From Thermodesulfobacteriota bacterium (lineage in GTDB: Bacteria > Desulfobacterota > S145-22): DNA of 16,053 bases. The stretch covers positions 1-16,053 of the forward strand of contig JANTFN010000014.1 in assembly GCA_024763435.1 (NCBI GenBank). The letters run 5' to 3'. The translations under genes and the position numbers were made by a program. This document shows, in pieces, positions 5,923-12,373 of the stretch. The number at the start of each line of letters is the position of its first letter. The first letter of the stretch is position 1. The notes beneath the pieces are model-generated. The model ran no database searches, was not told the origin of the DNA, and saw only the letters and a program-made list of their open reading frames with translations.

Positions 5923-8097
5923 ATGAAAGACAAAGATCGCAAACCCACTACCGGTACCGGCACGTCGAACCAGGACTGGTGGCCGAACCAATTGAACCTC
6001 AAGATTCTTCATCAGAACTGTCCCCTGAGCAACCCGATGGGTGAAGAGTTCAACTACGCTGAGGAATTCAAAAAACTTGACTTGGAGGCCCTGAAGAAGG
6101 ATCTCCAGGCGCTGATGACCGACTCACAGGACTGGTGGCCGGCGGACTTCGGTCACTATGGCCCCTTCTTCATTCGCATGGCGTGGCACAGCGCGGGTAC
6201 GTATCGTATCGGTGACGGCCGCGGCGGTGCAGGCAGGGGTGAACAGCGCTTTGCCCCCCTTAACAGCTGGCCCGACAACGTCAATCTCGACAAGGCGCGC
6301 AGGCTGCTGCAGCCGATTAAGCTGAAGTATGGCAGGAAAATCTCATGGGCTGATCTTTTGATCCTCGCCGGCAACGTTGCGCTGGAATCGATGGGATTTA
6401 AGACCTTCGGTTTTGGCGGCGGTCGTGAGGACATATGGGAGCCGCAAGAGGACACCTACTGGGGTGCCGAGACGACCTGGCTCGGCGATGATAAACGCTA
6501 CTCCGGTGACAGGGAACTCGAAAATCCGCTCGCTGCTGTCCAGATGGGGCTGATCTACGTCAACCCGGAAGGACCAGACGGCAAGCCGGATCCGCTTGCT
6601 GCGGCGCGGGATATTCGTGAGGCCTTCGCTCGCATGGCGATGAACGACGAAGAGACGGTTGCGCTGATTGCGGGCGGTCACACATTCGGCAAATGCCACG
6701 CTGCCGGCGATGCGTCACTGGTGGGCCCTGAGCCCGAAGCCGCCCCCATCGAGGAACAGGGTCTTGGCTGGAAGAGCAGCTTTGGCACGGGCAAAGGCCC
6801 TGACACGATCAGCAGCGGCCTGGAAGTCACCTGGACCAGCACACCAACGAAGTGGAGCAACAACTTCTTTTGGAACCTGTTCGGTTACGAATGGGAACTA
6901 ACGAAGAGTCCGGCCGGCGCACATCAGTGGACACCCAAGCATGGCGCAGGCGCCAATAGCATTCCGGATGCCCACGACCCGGCCAAACGTCACGCGCCAA
7001 CCATGCTGACCACGGATCTCGCCCTGCGGTTCGATCCGGCCTACGAAAAGATCTCAAGGCGCTTCTACGAGAATCCGGACCAGTTCGCCGAGGCATTTGC
7101 ACGGGCGTGGTTCAAACTGACCCACCGCGACATGGGCCCGCACACACGCTATCTTGGCCCGGAAGTGCCTGCCGAAGAGCTCATCTGGCAAGACCCTATC
7201 CCCGCAGTCAACCACCCGTTGATCGATGAAAAGGACATTGCCGCACTCAAGGGCGAGATACTGAAATCAGGCTTGTCTGTCTCGCAACTGGTGTCGACCG
7301 CCTGGGCTTCGGCATCGACCTTCCGTGGTTCCGACAAGCGCGGCGGTGCCAACGGTGCCCGCATCCGTCTGGCGCCGCAGAAGGATTGGGAGGTCAACCA
7401 ACCTTCCTATCTGGCAAAGGTACTCAAAACGCTGGAGGGCATCCAGAGCGAGTTCAACAGCGCTCAGTCCGACGGCAAGAAGGTGTCGCTTGCCGACCTG
7501 ATCGTGCTGGCCGGTTGCGCCGGCGTCGAGCAGGCGGCGAAGAATACCGGTCACACCGTGACGGTTCCCTTCACGCCGGGACGTATGGACGCCTCGCAGG
7601 AGCAAACCGATGTAGACTCCTTCGCTGTACTCGAGCCGATCGCCGATGGCTTTCGCAATTACTTGAAGGGAAAACGCAGCATATCGGCCGAGGCGTTGCT
7701 GGTCGATCGAGCGCAATTGCTAACCCTGACCGCGCCAGAAATGACGGTTCTTGTCGGTGGCATGCGCGTCCTGAATGCCAACGTCGGACAAACACAGCAC
7801 GGTGTCTTCACCAGGCAGCCGGAGGCGCTGACGAATGACTTCTTCGTGAATCTGCTCGACATGGGCACGGAGTGGAAGGCGGCCTCAGACGCCAGGGACG
7901 TGTTTGAAGGGTACGATCGTAAAACTGGCAAACTAAAATGGACAGCCACACGTGTCGACCTCATCTTCGGTTCCAACGCCCAACTCCGGGCCTTGGCGGA
8001 AGTCTATGCAGGCTTAGATGGGCAGGAAAAATTTATCCATGATTTTATAGCGGCGTGGGAGAAAGTAATGAACCTTGACCGTTTCGACCTCGCCTGA
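5923..8097 (+). CDS. katG: Catalase-peroxidase KatG
   Basis: A bifunctional heme catalase-peroxidase of 724 aa, full length for the family, with the usual duplicated halves. The N-terminal heme domain shows the distal triad R85, W88, H89 (RMAWHSAG), the proximal heme ligand H253 (GGHTFGKCH), and the crosslinked Met-Tyr-Trp adduct residues W88, Y212 (LIYVNPEGP) and M238 (ARMAMND), spaced as in characterised KatG. The C-terminal half lacks heme ligands, as usual. ATG 5923 is chosen because GGAGG (5911-5915) lies seven bases before it; the open frame back to GTG 5878 is catalase DNA and cassette leader. The gene appears more GC-rich than the adjacent AT-rich regulator region, consistent with transfer, though I did not compute composition. 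It has no obvious promoter of its own and probably uses the PerR-box promoter of the disrupted catalase. Confidence 0.96.
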   Translation: MKDKDRKPTTGTGTSNQDWWPNQLNLKILHQNCPLSNPMGEEFNYAEEFKKLDLEALKKDLQALMTDSQDWWPADFGHYGPFFIRMAWHSAGTYRIGDGRGGAGRGEQRFAPLNSWPDNVNLDKARRLLQPIKLKYGRKISWADLLILAGNVALESMGFKTFGFGGGREDIWEPQEDTYWGAETTWLGDDKRYSGDRELENPLAAVQMGLIYVNPEGPDGKPDPLAAARDIREAFARMAMNDEETVALIAGGHTFGKCHAAGDASLVGPEPEAAPIEEQGLGWKSSFGTGKGPDTISSGLEVTWTSTPTKWSNNFFWNLFGYEWELTKSPAGAHQWTPKHGAGANSIPDAHDPAKRHAPTMLTTDLALRFDPAYEKISRRFYENPDQFAEAFARAWFKLTHRDMGPHTRYLGPEVPAEELIWQDPIPAVNHPLIDEKDIAALKGEILKSGLSVSQLVSTAWASASTFRGSDKRGGANGARIRLAPQKDWEVNQPSYLAKVLKTLEGIQSEFNSAQSDGKKVSLADLIVLAGCAGVEQAAKNTGHTVTVPFTPGRMDASQEQTDVDSFAVLEPIADGFRNYLKGKRSISAEALLVDRAQLLTLTAPEMTVLVGGMRVLNANVGQTQHGVFTRQPEALTNDFFVNLLDMGTEWKAASDARDVFEGYDRKTGKLKWTATRVDLIFGSNAQLRALAEVYAGLDGQEKFIHDFIAAWEKVMNLDRFDLA

Positions 8098-8148
8098 TCG
8101 TAGCATAAACGTTTTCGAGGGTTTTTAACAGGTTGGCAAATAACAATC

Positions 8149-8245
8149 AGCTAACGAATAAGGTTAGATTGTGAGAGCGAAGCGAAGCCACAATCTGAAC
8201 AACCGGTTCCAGCGGACGGTATCCCGCCGCCGCTGAACCGGAATG
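8149..8245 (+). other. attC-like recombination site of the katG cassette
   Basis: R'' box AGCTAAC (8149-8155) is complementary to GTTAGCT at 5881-5887, the R' box expected after circularisation. The core is a 12-bp imperfect palindrome, CCGGTTCCAGCGG (8203-8215) against CCGCTGAACCGG (8230-8241), with a single unpaired C (8209 or 8210), the extrahelical-base feature of folded attC sites, and a 14-base centre. AAT then precedes the G|TT crossover at 8245. Between R'' and the core lies an extra 45-base block (8156-8200) containing a second hairpin, GTTAGATTGTG (8163-8173) with CACAATCTGAAC (8189-8200), also with one unpaired G. Without that block the site would be about 58 bp, the size of a minimal attC. 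Assignment is by structure only. Confidence 0.62.
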
Positions 8246-8634
8246 TTCATGCCAAAGGGGCCAGAGCTCACGGTTATTTTGAGGTGATTGCGGATGTTAC
8301 AAAATACACGAAGGCTGGATTTCTTTCCGAGATCGGGAAGTACGCGGGGGTATTTGCCCGTTTTTCCACGGTAGGTGGTGAAAAGGGATCGGCTGATGCC
8401 GAACGTGATCCCCGTGGATTCGCGGTAAAGTTTTACACAGAGGGAGGAAATTACGATATGACCGGGAATAATACCCCTGTCTTTTTTCTAAGGGATCCCC
8501 TGAAATTTCCCAATTTCATCCATACTCAGAAACGCCACCCGGGGACAAACCTGAAGGATGCCAATATGTTTTGGGATTTTCTTTCCCTCACCCCAGAGTC
8601 AATCCATCAGGTGACGATCCTGTTTTCTGACCGC
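8246..8634 (+). pseudogene. Monofunctional heme catalase, middle fragment (3' truncated)
   Basis: This continues the frame of the fragment ending at 5883: HAKGARAHGYFEV with the catalytic distal His, YTKAGFLSEIGK, FARFSTVGGEKGSADAERDPRGFAVKF (given here as family motifs around 8360-8430), TPVFFLRDPLKFPNFIHTQKRHPGT, and SLTPESIHQVTILFSDR. Homology stops at base 8634, where GIP...YRHMNG would be expected; instead the frame runs into SCCPALPDRSRF and stops at 8682 inside the convergent ArsA gene. Roughly the C-terminal two thirds, including the heme-ligand tyrosine, is missing. The short open frame from GTG 8284 is only part of this remnant and should not be annotated as a functional catalase. 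The deletion joins catalase DNA to the end of the ArsA gene within about 20 bases. Confidence 0.88.
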
Positions 8635-8655
8635 GAGGACAGCTGTTGCCCTGCT

Positions 8656-9621
8656 TTACCAGACAGATCCCGATTCAAATAGGTGCGCGCCAAAGGTTTC
8701 GATGCGCCTGATGCCTCTGACTTCATCCGCGGAAAGGGGAACGGCGAGGATGGGTAGGCGGGCCCCGTACTGTGTGTTGAGTTGAGACCAGTAGCCACGC
8801 TGCATGGTCTGACGCCGGGTGTGAAAATCGCAGTCCGCTTTTTCGATAACATAGTTGACAATCAGGGCATTGACATGGAGGGCGTTTTCGCTGAATTCCG
8901 CGAAAATGCGCTCGGTTTGCTTAACGCCCAGTGCCTCCGGGATTGTTACGAGAATATTGGCGACCTGTGTCTCGTCCCGGATAAAATCCATAACAGTTTG
9001 AGACAGGGCCTGCCATCCCGAGATAATCTCAAGCAGTGTCTTTTTTCCGCCCTGAAGTTTGGCCGAGGCCTTGAGTTTGCTGAAGGTGCTGTAGAGGTTC
9101 ATGTAAAACTTCGTGGCGGCTTCGAGGTGTTCGAGAAAGACCCCGGGGAGGTGAAGAAGCCGCAGGGTATGCCCAGCGGGGGCTGTGTCCCAGACAACCC
9201 GGTCAAATTCTCCGGACTGGACAAGCTCCATAATGAAATTCAGCATATATTCTTCTTCGATTCCGGGGGCGGTTCCGATATATTCCACAAAGTCGTAATC
9301 TACCTTGGCGAAGGAAGAAACGACCTCATAGATCTCGGGTCCAAAGCGGTTTTTCCAGCGTTTAAGGACCTCCGTCGCGCTGATTTCCATTCCAAAAAGA
9401 CCAGGAACCCGCGAAATAGGGGTGATGATGTCAGCTAAAGGGGTCTCGAAGATATCGGACAGGGAAGGGGCCGGGTCGCTTGAAAGAATCAGGACGCGTT
9501 TTCCCTGCCGGGCGAAGTGCAGGGCAATGGCGGCGGCCGTGGTGGTTTTCCCCACGCCGCCCTTGCCGCCTGTCATAATTAGTTTCTGGTTCTGGATCGA
9601 GAGGGTTATAGGGCGAGACAC
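8656..9621 (-). CDS. ArsA/Get3-family ATPase
   Basis: A single-domain ArsA-type P-loop ATPase of 321 aa (SIMIBI class). The deviant Walker A is GGKGGVGKTT at residues 18-27; SSDPAPSLSDIF is the switch I region and WDTAPAGHTLRLL the switch II motif. It lacks the duplicated second ATPase half of E. coli ArsA. GTG 9621 is the start, preceded by AAAGGA about eight bases upstream; the gene follows the racemase stop by 18 bases, so it is the last gene of an mscL-racemase-ATPase operon. No arsenite permease or arsR is nearby, so arsenic transport is not supported; bacterial singletons of this family have no single agreed function. The C-terminus (ETFGAHLFESGSVW) looks complete, although a deletion end lies only about 20 bases beyond its stop. 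Confidence 0.85.
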   Translation of the reverse strand: MSRPITLSIQNQKLIMTGGKGGVGKTTTAAAIALHFARQGKRVLILSSDPAPSLSDIFETPLADIITPISRVPGLFGMEISATEVLKRWKNRFGPEIYEVVSSFAKVDYDFVEYIGTAPGIEEEYMLNFIMELVQSGEFDRVVWDTAPAGHTLRLLHLPGVFLEHLEAATKFYMNLYSTFSKLKASAKLQGGKKTLLEIISGWQALSQTVMDFIRDETQVANILVTIPEALGVKQTERIFAEFSENALHVNALIVNYVIEKADCDFHTRRQTMQRGYWSQLNTQYGARLPILAVPLSADEVRGIRRIETFGAHLFESGSVW

Positions 9622-9639
9622 GGTTTAATCCTTTTTGGG

Positions 9640-10335
9640 TTATCCGGCGAGTGCCATCTCCACCGACTTCAGGGCATGAATCTCTGTTGTATCGAAGAGG
9701 GGGACATCCGTGTGGTTCTGCTGGATTAGCAGGGCGATTTCCGTGCACCCGAGGATGACACCCTCCGCGCCTCGGGTCTTTAAATCCCTTATGATGTCAA
9801 GGAAAGCCTCCCGGGAGCTGTCTTTAACCTTTCCAAGGCAAAGCTCGTCATAAATGACGCGATGAACCCGTTTCCGGCCTGCTTTGTCGGGGATGAGAAC
9901 CTTTAACCTGTATTTGTCTTCAAGCCGTCCCCGGTAGAAATCCTGTTCCATCGTGAATTTTGTTCCCAGAAGGCCGATCGTTTTTATCCCCTTTTCCGCA
10001 ATGGCTGCCGCAGTGGCATCAGCGATATGCAGGATGGGAATCCCCAGTCCCTTTTCGATCTCCGGGGCGACTTTGTGCATTGTGTTGGTGCAGATCAGTA
10101 GAAAATCCGCGCCGCAGCTCTCAATTTTTCTTGCCGCGTTGGTTAGGATGGCCGCGGTTTTATCCCACGCTCCGGTGTTCTGGAGCTGCTCAATCTCGCT
10201 GAAATCCACGCTGTAGAGGCAAATCTTAGCGGAATGCTGGCCGCCCAGTCTTGTCCGGACCTGTTCATTGATAATCCTGTAATAGCTGGCGGTCGATTCC
10301 CAACTCATGCCTCCCAGCAGACCTATTGTTTTCAT
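9640..10335 (-). CDS. Aspartate/glutamate racemase family protein (RacX/YgeA-like)
   Basis: A 231-aa PLP-independent amino-acid racemase-fold protein. The N-terminus KTIGLLGGMSWESTA is the family signature, and the two catalytic cysteines that act as the acid/base pair are C82 (LICTNTMHK) and C197 (LGCTEIALL). Members interconvert L- and D-aspartate, glutamate or other amino acids; substrate is not predictable from these motifs, and broad-specificity RacX/YgeA-type enzymes share this form. The ATG (10335-10333 on the minus strand) overlaps the mscL stop in a TAATG arrangement, which implies translational coupling with the channel gene. Both catalytic residues are present, so the enzyme should be active. 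Confidence 0.9.
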   Translation of the reverse strand: MKTIGLLGGMSWESTASYYRIINEQVRTRLGGQHSAKICLYSVDFSEIEQLQNTGAWDKTAAILTNAARKIESCGADFLLICTNTMHKVAPEIEKGLGIPILHIADATAAAIAEKGIKTIGLLGTKFTMEQDFYRGRLEDKYRLKVLIPDKAGRKRVHRVIYDELCLGKVKDSSREAFLDIIRDLKTRGAEGVILGCTEIALLIQQNHTDVPLFDTTEIHALKSVEMALAG

Positions 10336-10748
10336 TAGCCTGCTGCTTTTTCTTTCAGTAAATCTCGAATTTCGGTAAGCAGAACCTCTTCTTTCGGCGG
10401 GGCGGCCGGGGCCTTGGGGGCCTCTTCCGCTTTCCTCTTAAGGGAATTTATTCCTTTAACCATCAGGAAGATGGCAAAGGCAATAATAACGAAATCAATA
10501 ACGGTTTGAATAAATTGTCCATAATTGATGGTAACAGCAGCGGTTTTCCCCATAGCGCTTTTAACAGTCAGAGAAAGTTTCGAAAAGTCCATGCCGCCTA
10601 AGAGCACGCCGATAGGGGGCATCAGGACATCCTTGACAAATGAGGAAACAATTTTGCCGAACGCGGCGCCAATCACAATGCCGACTGCCATATCCACAAC
10701 ATTTCCCTTAACCGCGAATTCCTTGAACTCCTTCATCATACCCATCAT
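10335..10748 (-). CDS. mscL: Large-conductance mechanosensitive channel MscL
   Basis: A 137-aa inner-membrane channel that opens under membrane tension to release solutes during hypo-osmotic shock. It has the N-terminal amphipathic helix KEFKEFAVKGNVVD, first membrane helix MAVGIVIGAAFGKIVSS continuing to DVLMPPIGVLLGG, a periplasmic loop, second helix FIQTVIDFVIIAFAIFLMV, and a charged C-terminal bundle (LTEIRDLLKEK). Length is typical. Four Met codons occur at the start (MMGMMKEF); AAGGAG lies only two bases before the first, so initiation from the second (10745) is at least as likely, and homologues usually begin close to KEF. It heads a minus-strand operon with the racemase and the ArsA-like ATPase. 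Confidence 0.96.
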   Translation of the reverse strand: MMGMMKEFKEFAVKGNVVDMAVGIVIGAAFGKIVSSFVKDVLMPPIGVLLGGMDFSKLSLTVKSAMGKTAAVTINYGQFIQTVIDFVIIAFAIFLMVKGINSLKRKAEEAPKAPAAPPKEEVLLTEIRDLLKEKAAG

Positions 10749-10846
10749 GTGTCTCCTTCTTTATGGTTTTGATTTTCTTTCTCTTACCATAATCAGTAAC
10801 ATGCTTCAAGGTGATGGTAATTATTTCTATTTGTTATAAGCACGAA

Positions 10847-11228
10847 CACTACTGTCCGGTTAAAAGTTAAATAGTTTCAATTGGTTATACATAGGGGTAT
10901 TTAGGTTTTTGTAACCCGGATTTGTAAATATTTGTATTAATTGTGTTTTCTTAAAAAGGGTAACACTCAAAACCTGTAAAATTGTGTAGAGATTCATGGC
11001 ATCCAAGCTAAGACATTTCCTTATAATAGCAACCAAAACATACACAGATACAGCTGTCCAGCTGTGAAAATACCATCTTTTCTGAATACATGAGCCAGTA
11101 CCTCCCGGTTTTTCCCAGGATTATGACCCATGTTGGCATTTCAAGTCGATAACAACTATTTTCCAGATAATATCCCATTATTCTATATGCTTATCCTATA
11201 TTCCTCTTGTTTTTACCGGACAGTAGTG
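10847..11228 (-). mobile_element. Internally deleted IS4-like element (382 bp, MITE-like)
   Basis: Terminal inverted repeats of 19 bp, CACTACTGTCCGGTTAAAA at 10847-10865 and its complement at 11210-11228, match at 18 of 19 positions. The element is bounded by a 9-bp direct repeat AAGCACGAA. Inside, on the minus strand, are an N-terminal stub and the last ~65 codons of an IS4-family transposase, joined out of frame at a repeated CAGCTG (11051-11064). It cannot transpose by itself but could be moved by a full-length relative. It lies between the mscL upstream region and dppB. The IS4 assignment rests on the transposase C-terminus and the target-duplication length. Confidence 0.85.
10860..11091 (-). 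pseudogene. IS4-family transposase remnant (both ends, middle deleted)
   Basis: Reading the minus strand, ATG 11091 opens MYSEKMVFSQL, which resembles an IS4 transposase N-terminus. The sequence then jumps, in another frame, to WTAVSVYVLVAIIRKCLSLD, NLYTILQVLSVTLFKKTQ and the typical ending NQLKLFNF, followed by TAA at 10860. All catalytic-domain residues are missing. The 61-residue open frame in 10860-11045 is only this C-terminal tail and not an independent gene. Confidence 0.82.
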
Positions 11229-11237
11229 AAGCACGAA

Positions 11238-11392
11238 TGAAAAAAACAAGAGGCAACGATACCTGCCCGTCCGTGGCATAAAGGCACGAATCTATTTTTT
11301 TACGGCCACATCCAAGGAATCATTACCAGGTTATTAAGGCGCCCTGAATTTAACGCGCGGTCTTTTTTCGCTGTCCCGAATGTGGTAAATAG
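11238..11392. other. Spacer upstream of dppB
   Basis: About 155 bases without a gene between the IS-like element and the permease operon. GTGGC (11273-11277) and GCCAC could pair across an AT-rich stretch containing seven T residues, but the structure is loose. No convincing promoter pair was found, and the ribosome binding site before dppB is weak. No binding-protein gene or remnant is visible here. Confidence 0.4.
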
Positions 11393-12373
11393 ATGGCTAT
11401 GGCGATTTATCTTGCCAAACGTCTGGCGGGGATGGTTCCTCTTTTATTGGGGATTACGCTGATTTCCTTTATGGTTATCCACCTTGCGCCGGGTGAGCCG
11501 ACAGGCGTGGCGACCGATTTGAATCCGAAGATAACAGCAGAGGTCCGGCAGCGGCTGATGTCCTATTATGGTCTGGACAAACCCCTGATCGTGCAGTACG
11601 GTCTCTGGCTGAAACGTATTGTCTCTCTTGATTTCGGGAATTCCTTTGCCCCCGATGGACGACCGGTCATGGATAAAATTATGGAGCGGATTCCCGTGAC
11701 AGTGGGAATTAACGTCCTGGCCCTGCTTTTGATCCTCCTTGTTTCTCTCCCGATAGGCATTTATTCCGCGACACACCAGGGGTCTCTGTTTGATCACGCC
11801 TTCACGATTTTTGTGTTTGTCGGGTTTGCCGTACCGACGTTCTGGCTGGCCCTTTTATGCATGATGCTGTTTGGCGTGAATTTACACTGGCTTCCCATAT
11901 CCGGTCTGCGGTCGATGAATTACGCGCACCTGAGCGTCATGGGAAAGGCAGTGGATCTTGGCCGGCATCTTCTCCTCCCCGTCGTTATTTCGGCCTTTGG
12001 GGGGCTGGCGGGATTTTCGAGGTATATGCGTTCCAACATGCTCGAGGTTATCCGTCAGGATTATATTACCACGGCGCGCTCAAAGGGCCTGAAAGAAAGC
12101 CGGGTCATTTATGTTCATGCCTTCAGAAACGCCCTGTTGCCCATTATTACGATCCTGGGGTTTTCCATCCCGGGCCTTATAGGCGGCAGTGTTATTTTTG
12201 AAACGATTTTCGCGATTCCAGGGATGGGGCAGCTTTTCTATGCGGGGGTGATGTCACGGGATTACCCGCTGATTATGGGGATGCTGGTGATTGGCGCGGT
12301 CCTGACGCTGGCGGGAAATCTTATCGCTGATGTTTCCTATGCTGTTGCGGACCCCAGGATACGGGTGGGATGA
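11393..12373 (+). CDS. dppB: Dipeptide/oligopeptide-type ABC transporter permease, DppB-like
   Basis: An inner-membrane permease of 326 aa, the first half of a heterodimeric peptide/nickel-type importer channel. It opens with the family helix RLAGMVPLLLGITLISFMVIHLAPG, has PTFWLALLCMMLFGV, and the ATPase-contacting EAA loop DYITTARSKGLKESRVIYVHAFRNALLPII, ending with DPRIRVG. The start is ATG 11393 (MAMAIYLAKR) or the third codon, ATG 11399. Its stop overlaps the dppC start in an ATGA arrangement. Neither the periplasmic binding protein nor the DppD/F ATPases are in the window, so substrate (dipeptide, oligopeptide, nickel) is undetermined. The symbol names the subfamily, not a proven substrate. 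Confidence 0.9.
   Translation: MAMAIYLAKRLAGMVPLLLGITLISFMVIHLAPGEPTGVATDLNPKITAEVRQRLMSYYGLDKPLIVQYGLWLKRIVSLDFGNSFAPDGRPVMDKIMERIPVTVGINVLALLLILLVSLPIGIYSATHQGSLFDHAFTIFVFVGFAVPTFWLALLCMMLFGVNLHWLPISGLRSMNYAHLSVMGKAVDLGRHLLLPVVISAFGGLAGFSRYMRSNMLEVIRQDYITTARSKGLKESRVIYVHAFRNALLPIITILGFSIPGLIGGSVIFETIFAIPGMGQLFYAGVMSRDYPLIMGMLVIGAVLTLAGNLIADVSYAVADPRIRVG

Larger units (their letters stand above)
5882..8245 (+). mobile_element. Integron-type gene cassette carrying katG, inserted in the catalase gene
   Basis: A 2364-bp segment splits the catalase codons for ...E-R-V-V and H-A-K-G. Both junctions read G|TT (5881|5882 and 8245|8246), so removing the segment rebuilds an uninterrupted catalase frame with no base lost or gained. 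G|TT (GWT) is the crossover sequence of integron integrases at attC and secondary sites. The left edge begins TTAGCT, and the last ~100 bases hold AGCTAAC (8149-8155), the exact complement of GTTAGCT, then an attC-like palindrome ending at the right junction. One same-strand ORF with a 41-base leader fills the rest, as in cassettes. There are no terminal inverted repeats, target duplication or transposase, which argues against a transposon. No integrase gene is present in the window, so the mechanism is inferred from architecture. At 2.36 kb the cassette is large. Confidence 0.72.
10838..11237. repeat. 9-bp target site duplication flanking the IS4-like element
   Basis: AAGCACGAA occurs at 10838-10846 immediately left of the left inverted repeat and again at 11229-11237 immediately right of the right one. 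Both copies are perfect, which suggests a fairly recent insertion; 9 bp is within the range of IS4-family elements. The ancestral site is one copy in the spacer between mscL and dppB. Confidence 0.88.

Noticed and set aside
5882..8245. Composite transposon or IS as carrier of katG
   Set aside because: There are no terminal inverted repeats, no transposase, and only a shared GTT at the junctions, which fits site-specific cassette insertion better.
8284..8682. Short 132-residue catalase-like gene as a functional minimal catalase
   Set aside because: It lacks the N-terminus with the distal His, which lies just upstream in the same frame, and lacks the heme-ligand Tyr region; it is part of the split and truncated catalase.
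8782..9438. 218-residue open frame on the plus strand opposite the ArsA-like gene
   Set aside because: It is antisense to a well-conserved ATPase with P-loop and switch motifs and shows no family features of its own.
10860..11045. 61-residue minus-strand ORF as an independent small protein
   Set aside because: The sequence is the C-terminal tail of an IS4-family transposase inside an element with inverted repeats.
11281..11290. AAGGCACGAA as a third copy of the 9-bp target duplication
   Set aside because: It has an extra G, is not next to an inverted repeat, and a near match of nine bases in a short AT-rich spacer can be chance.
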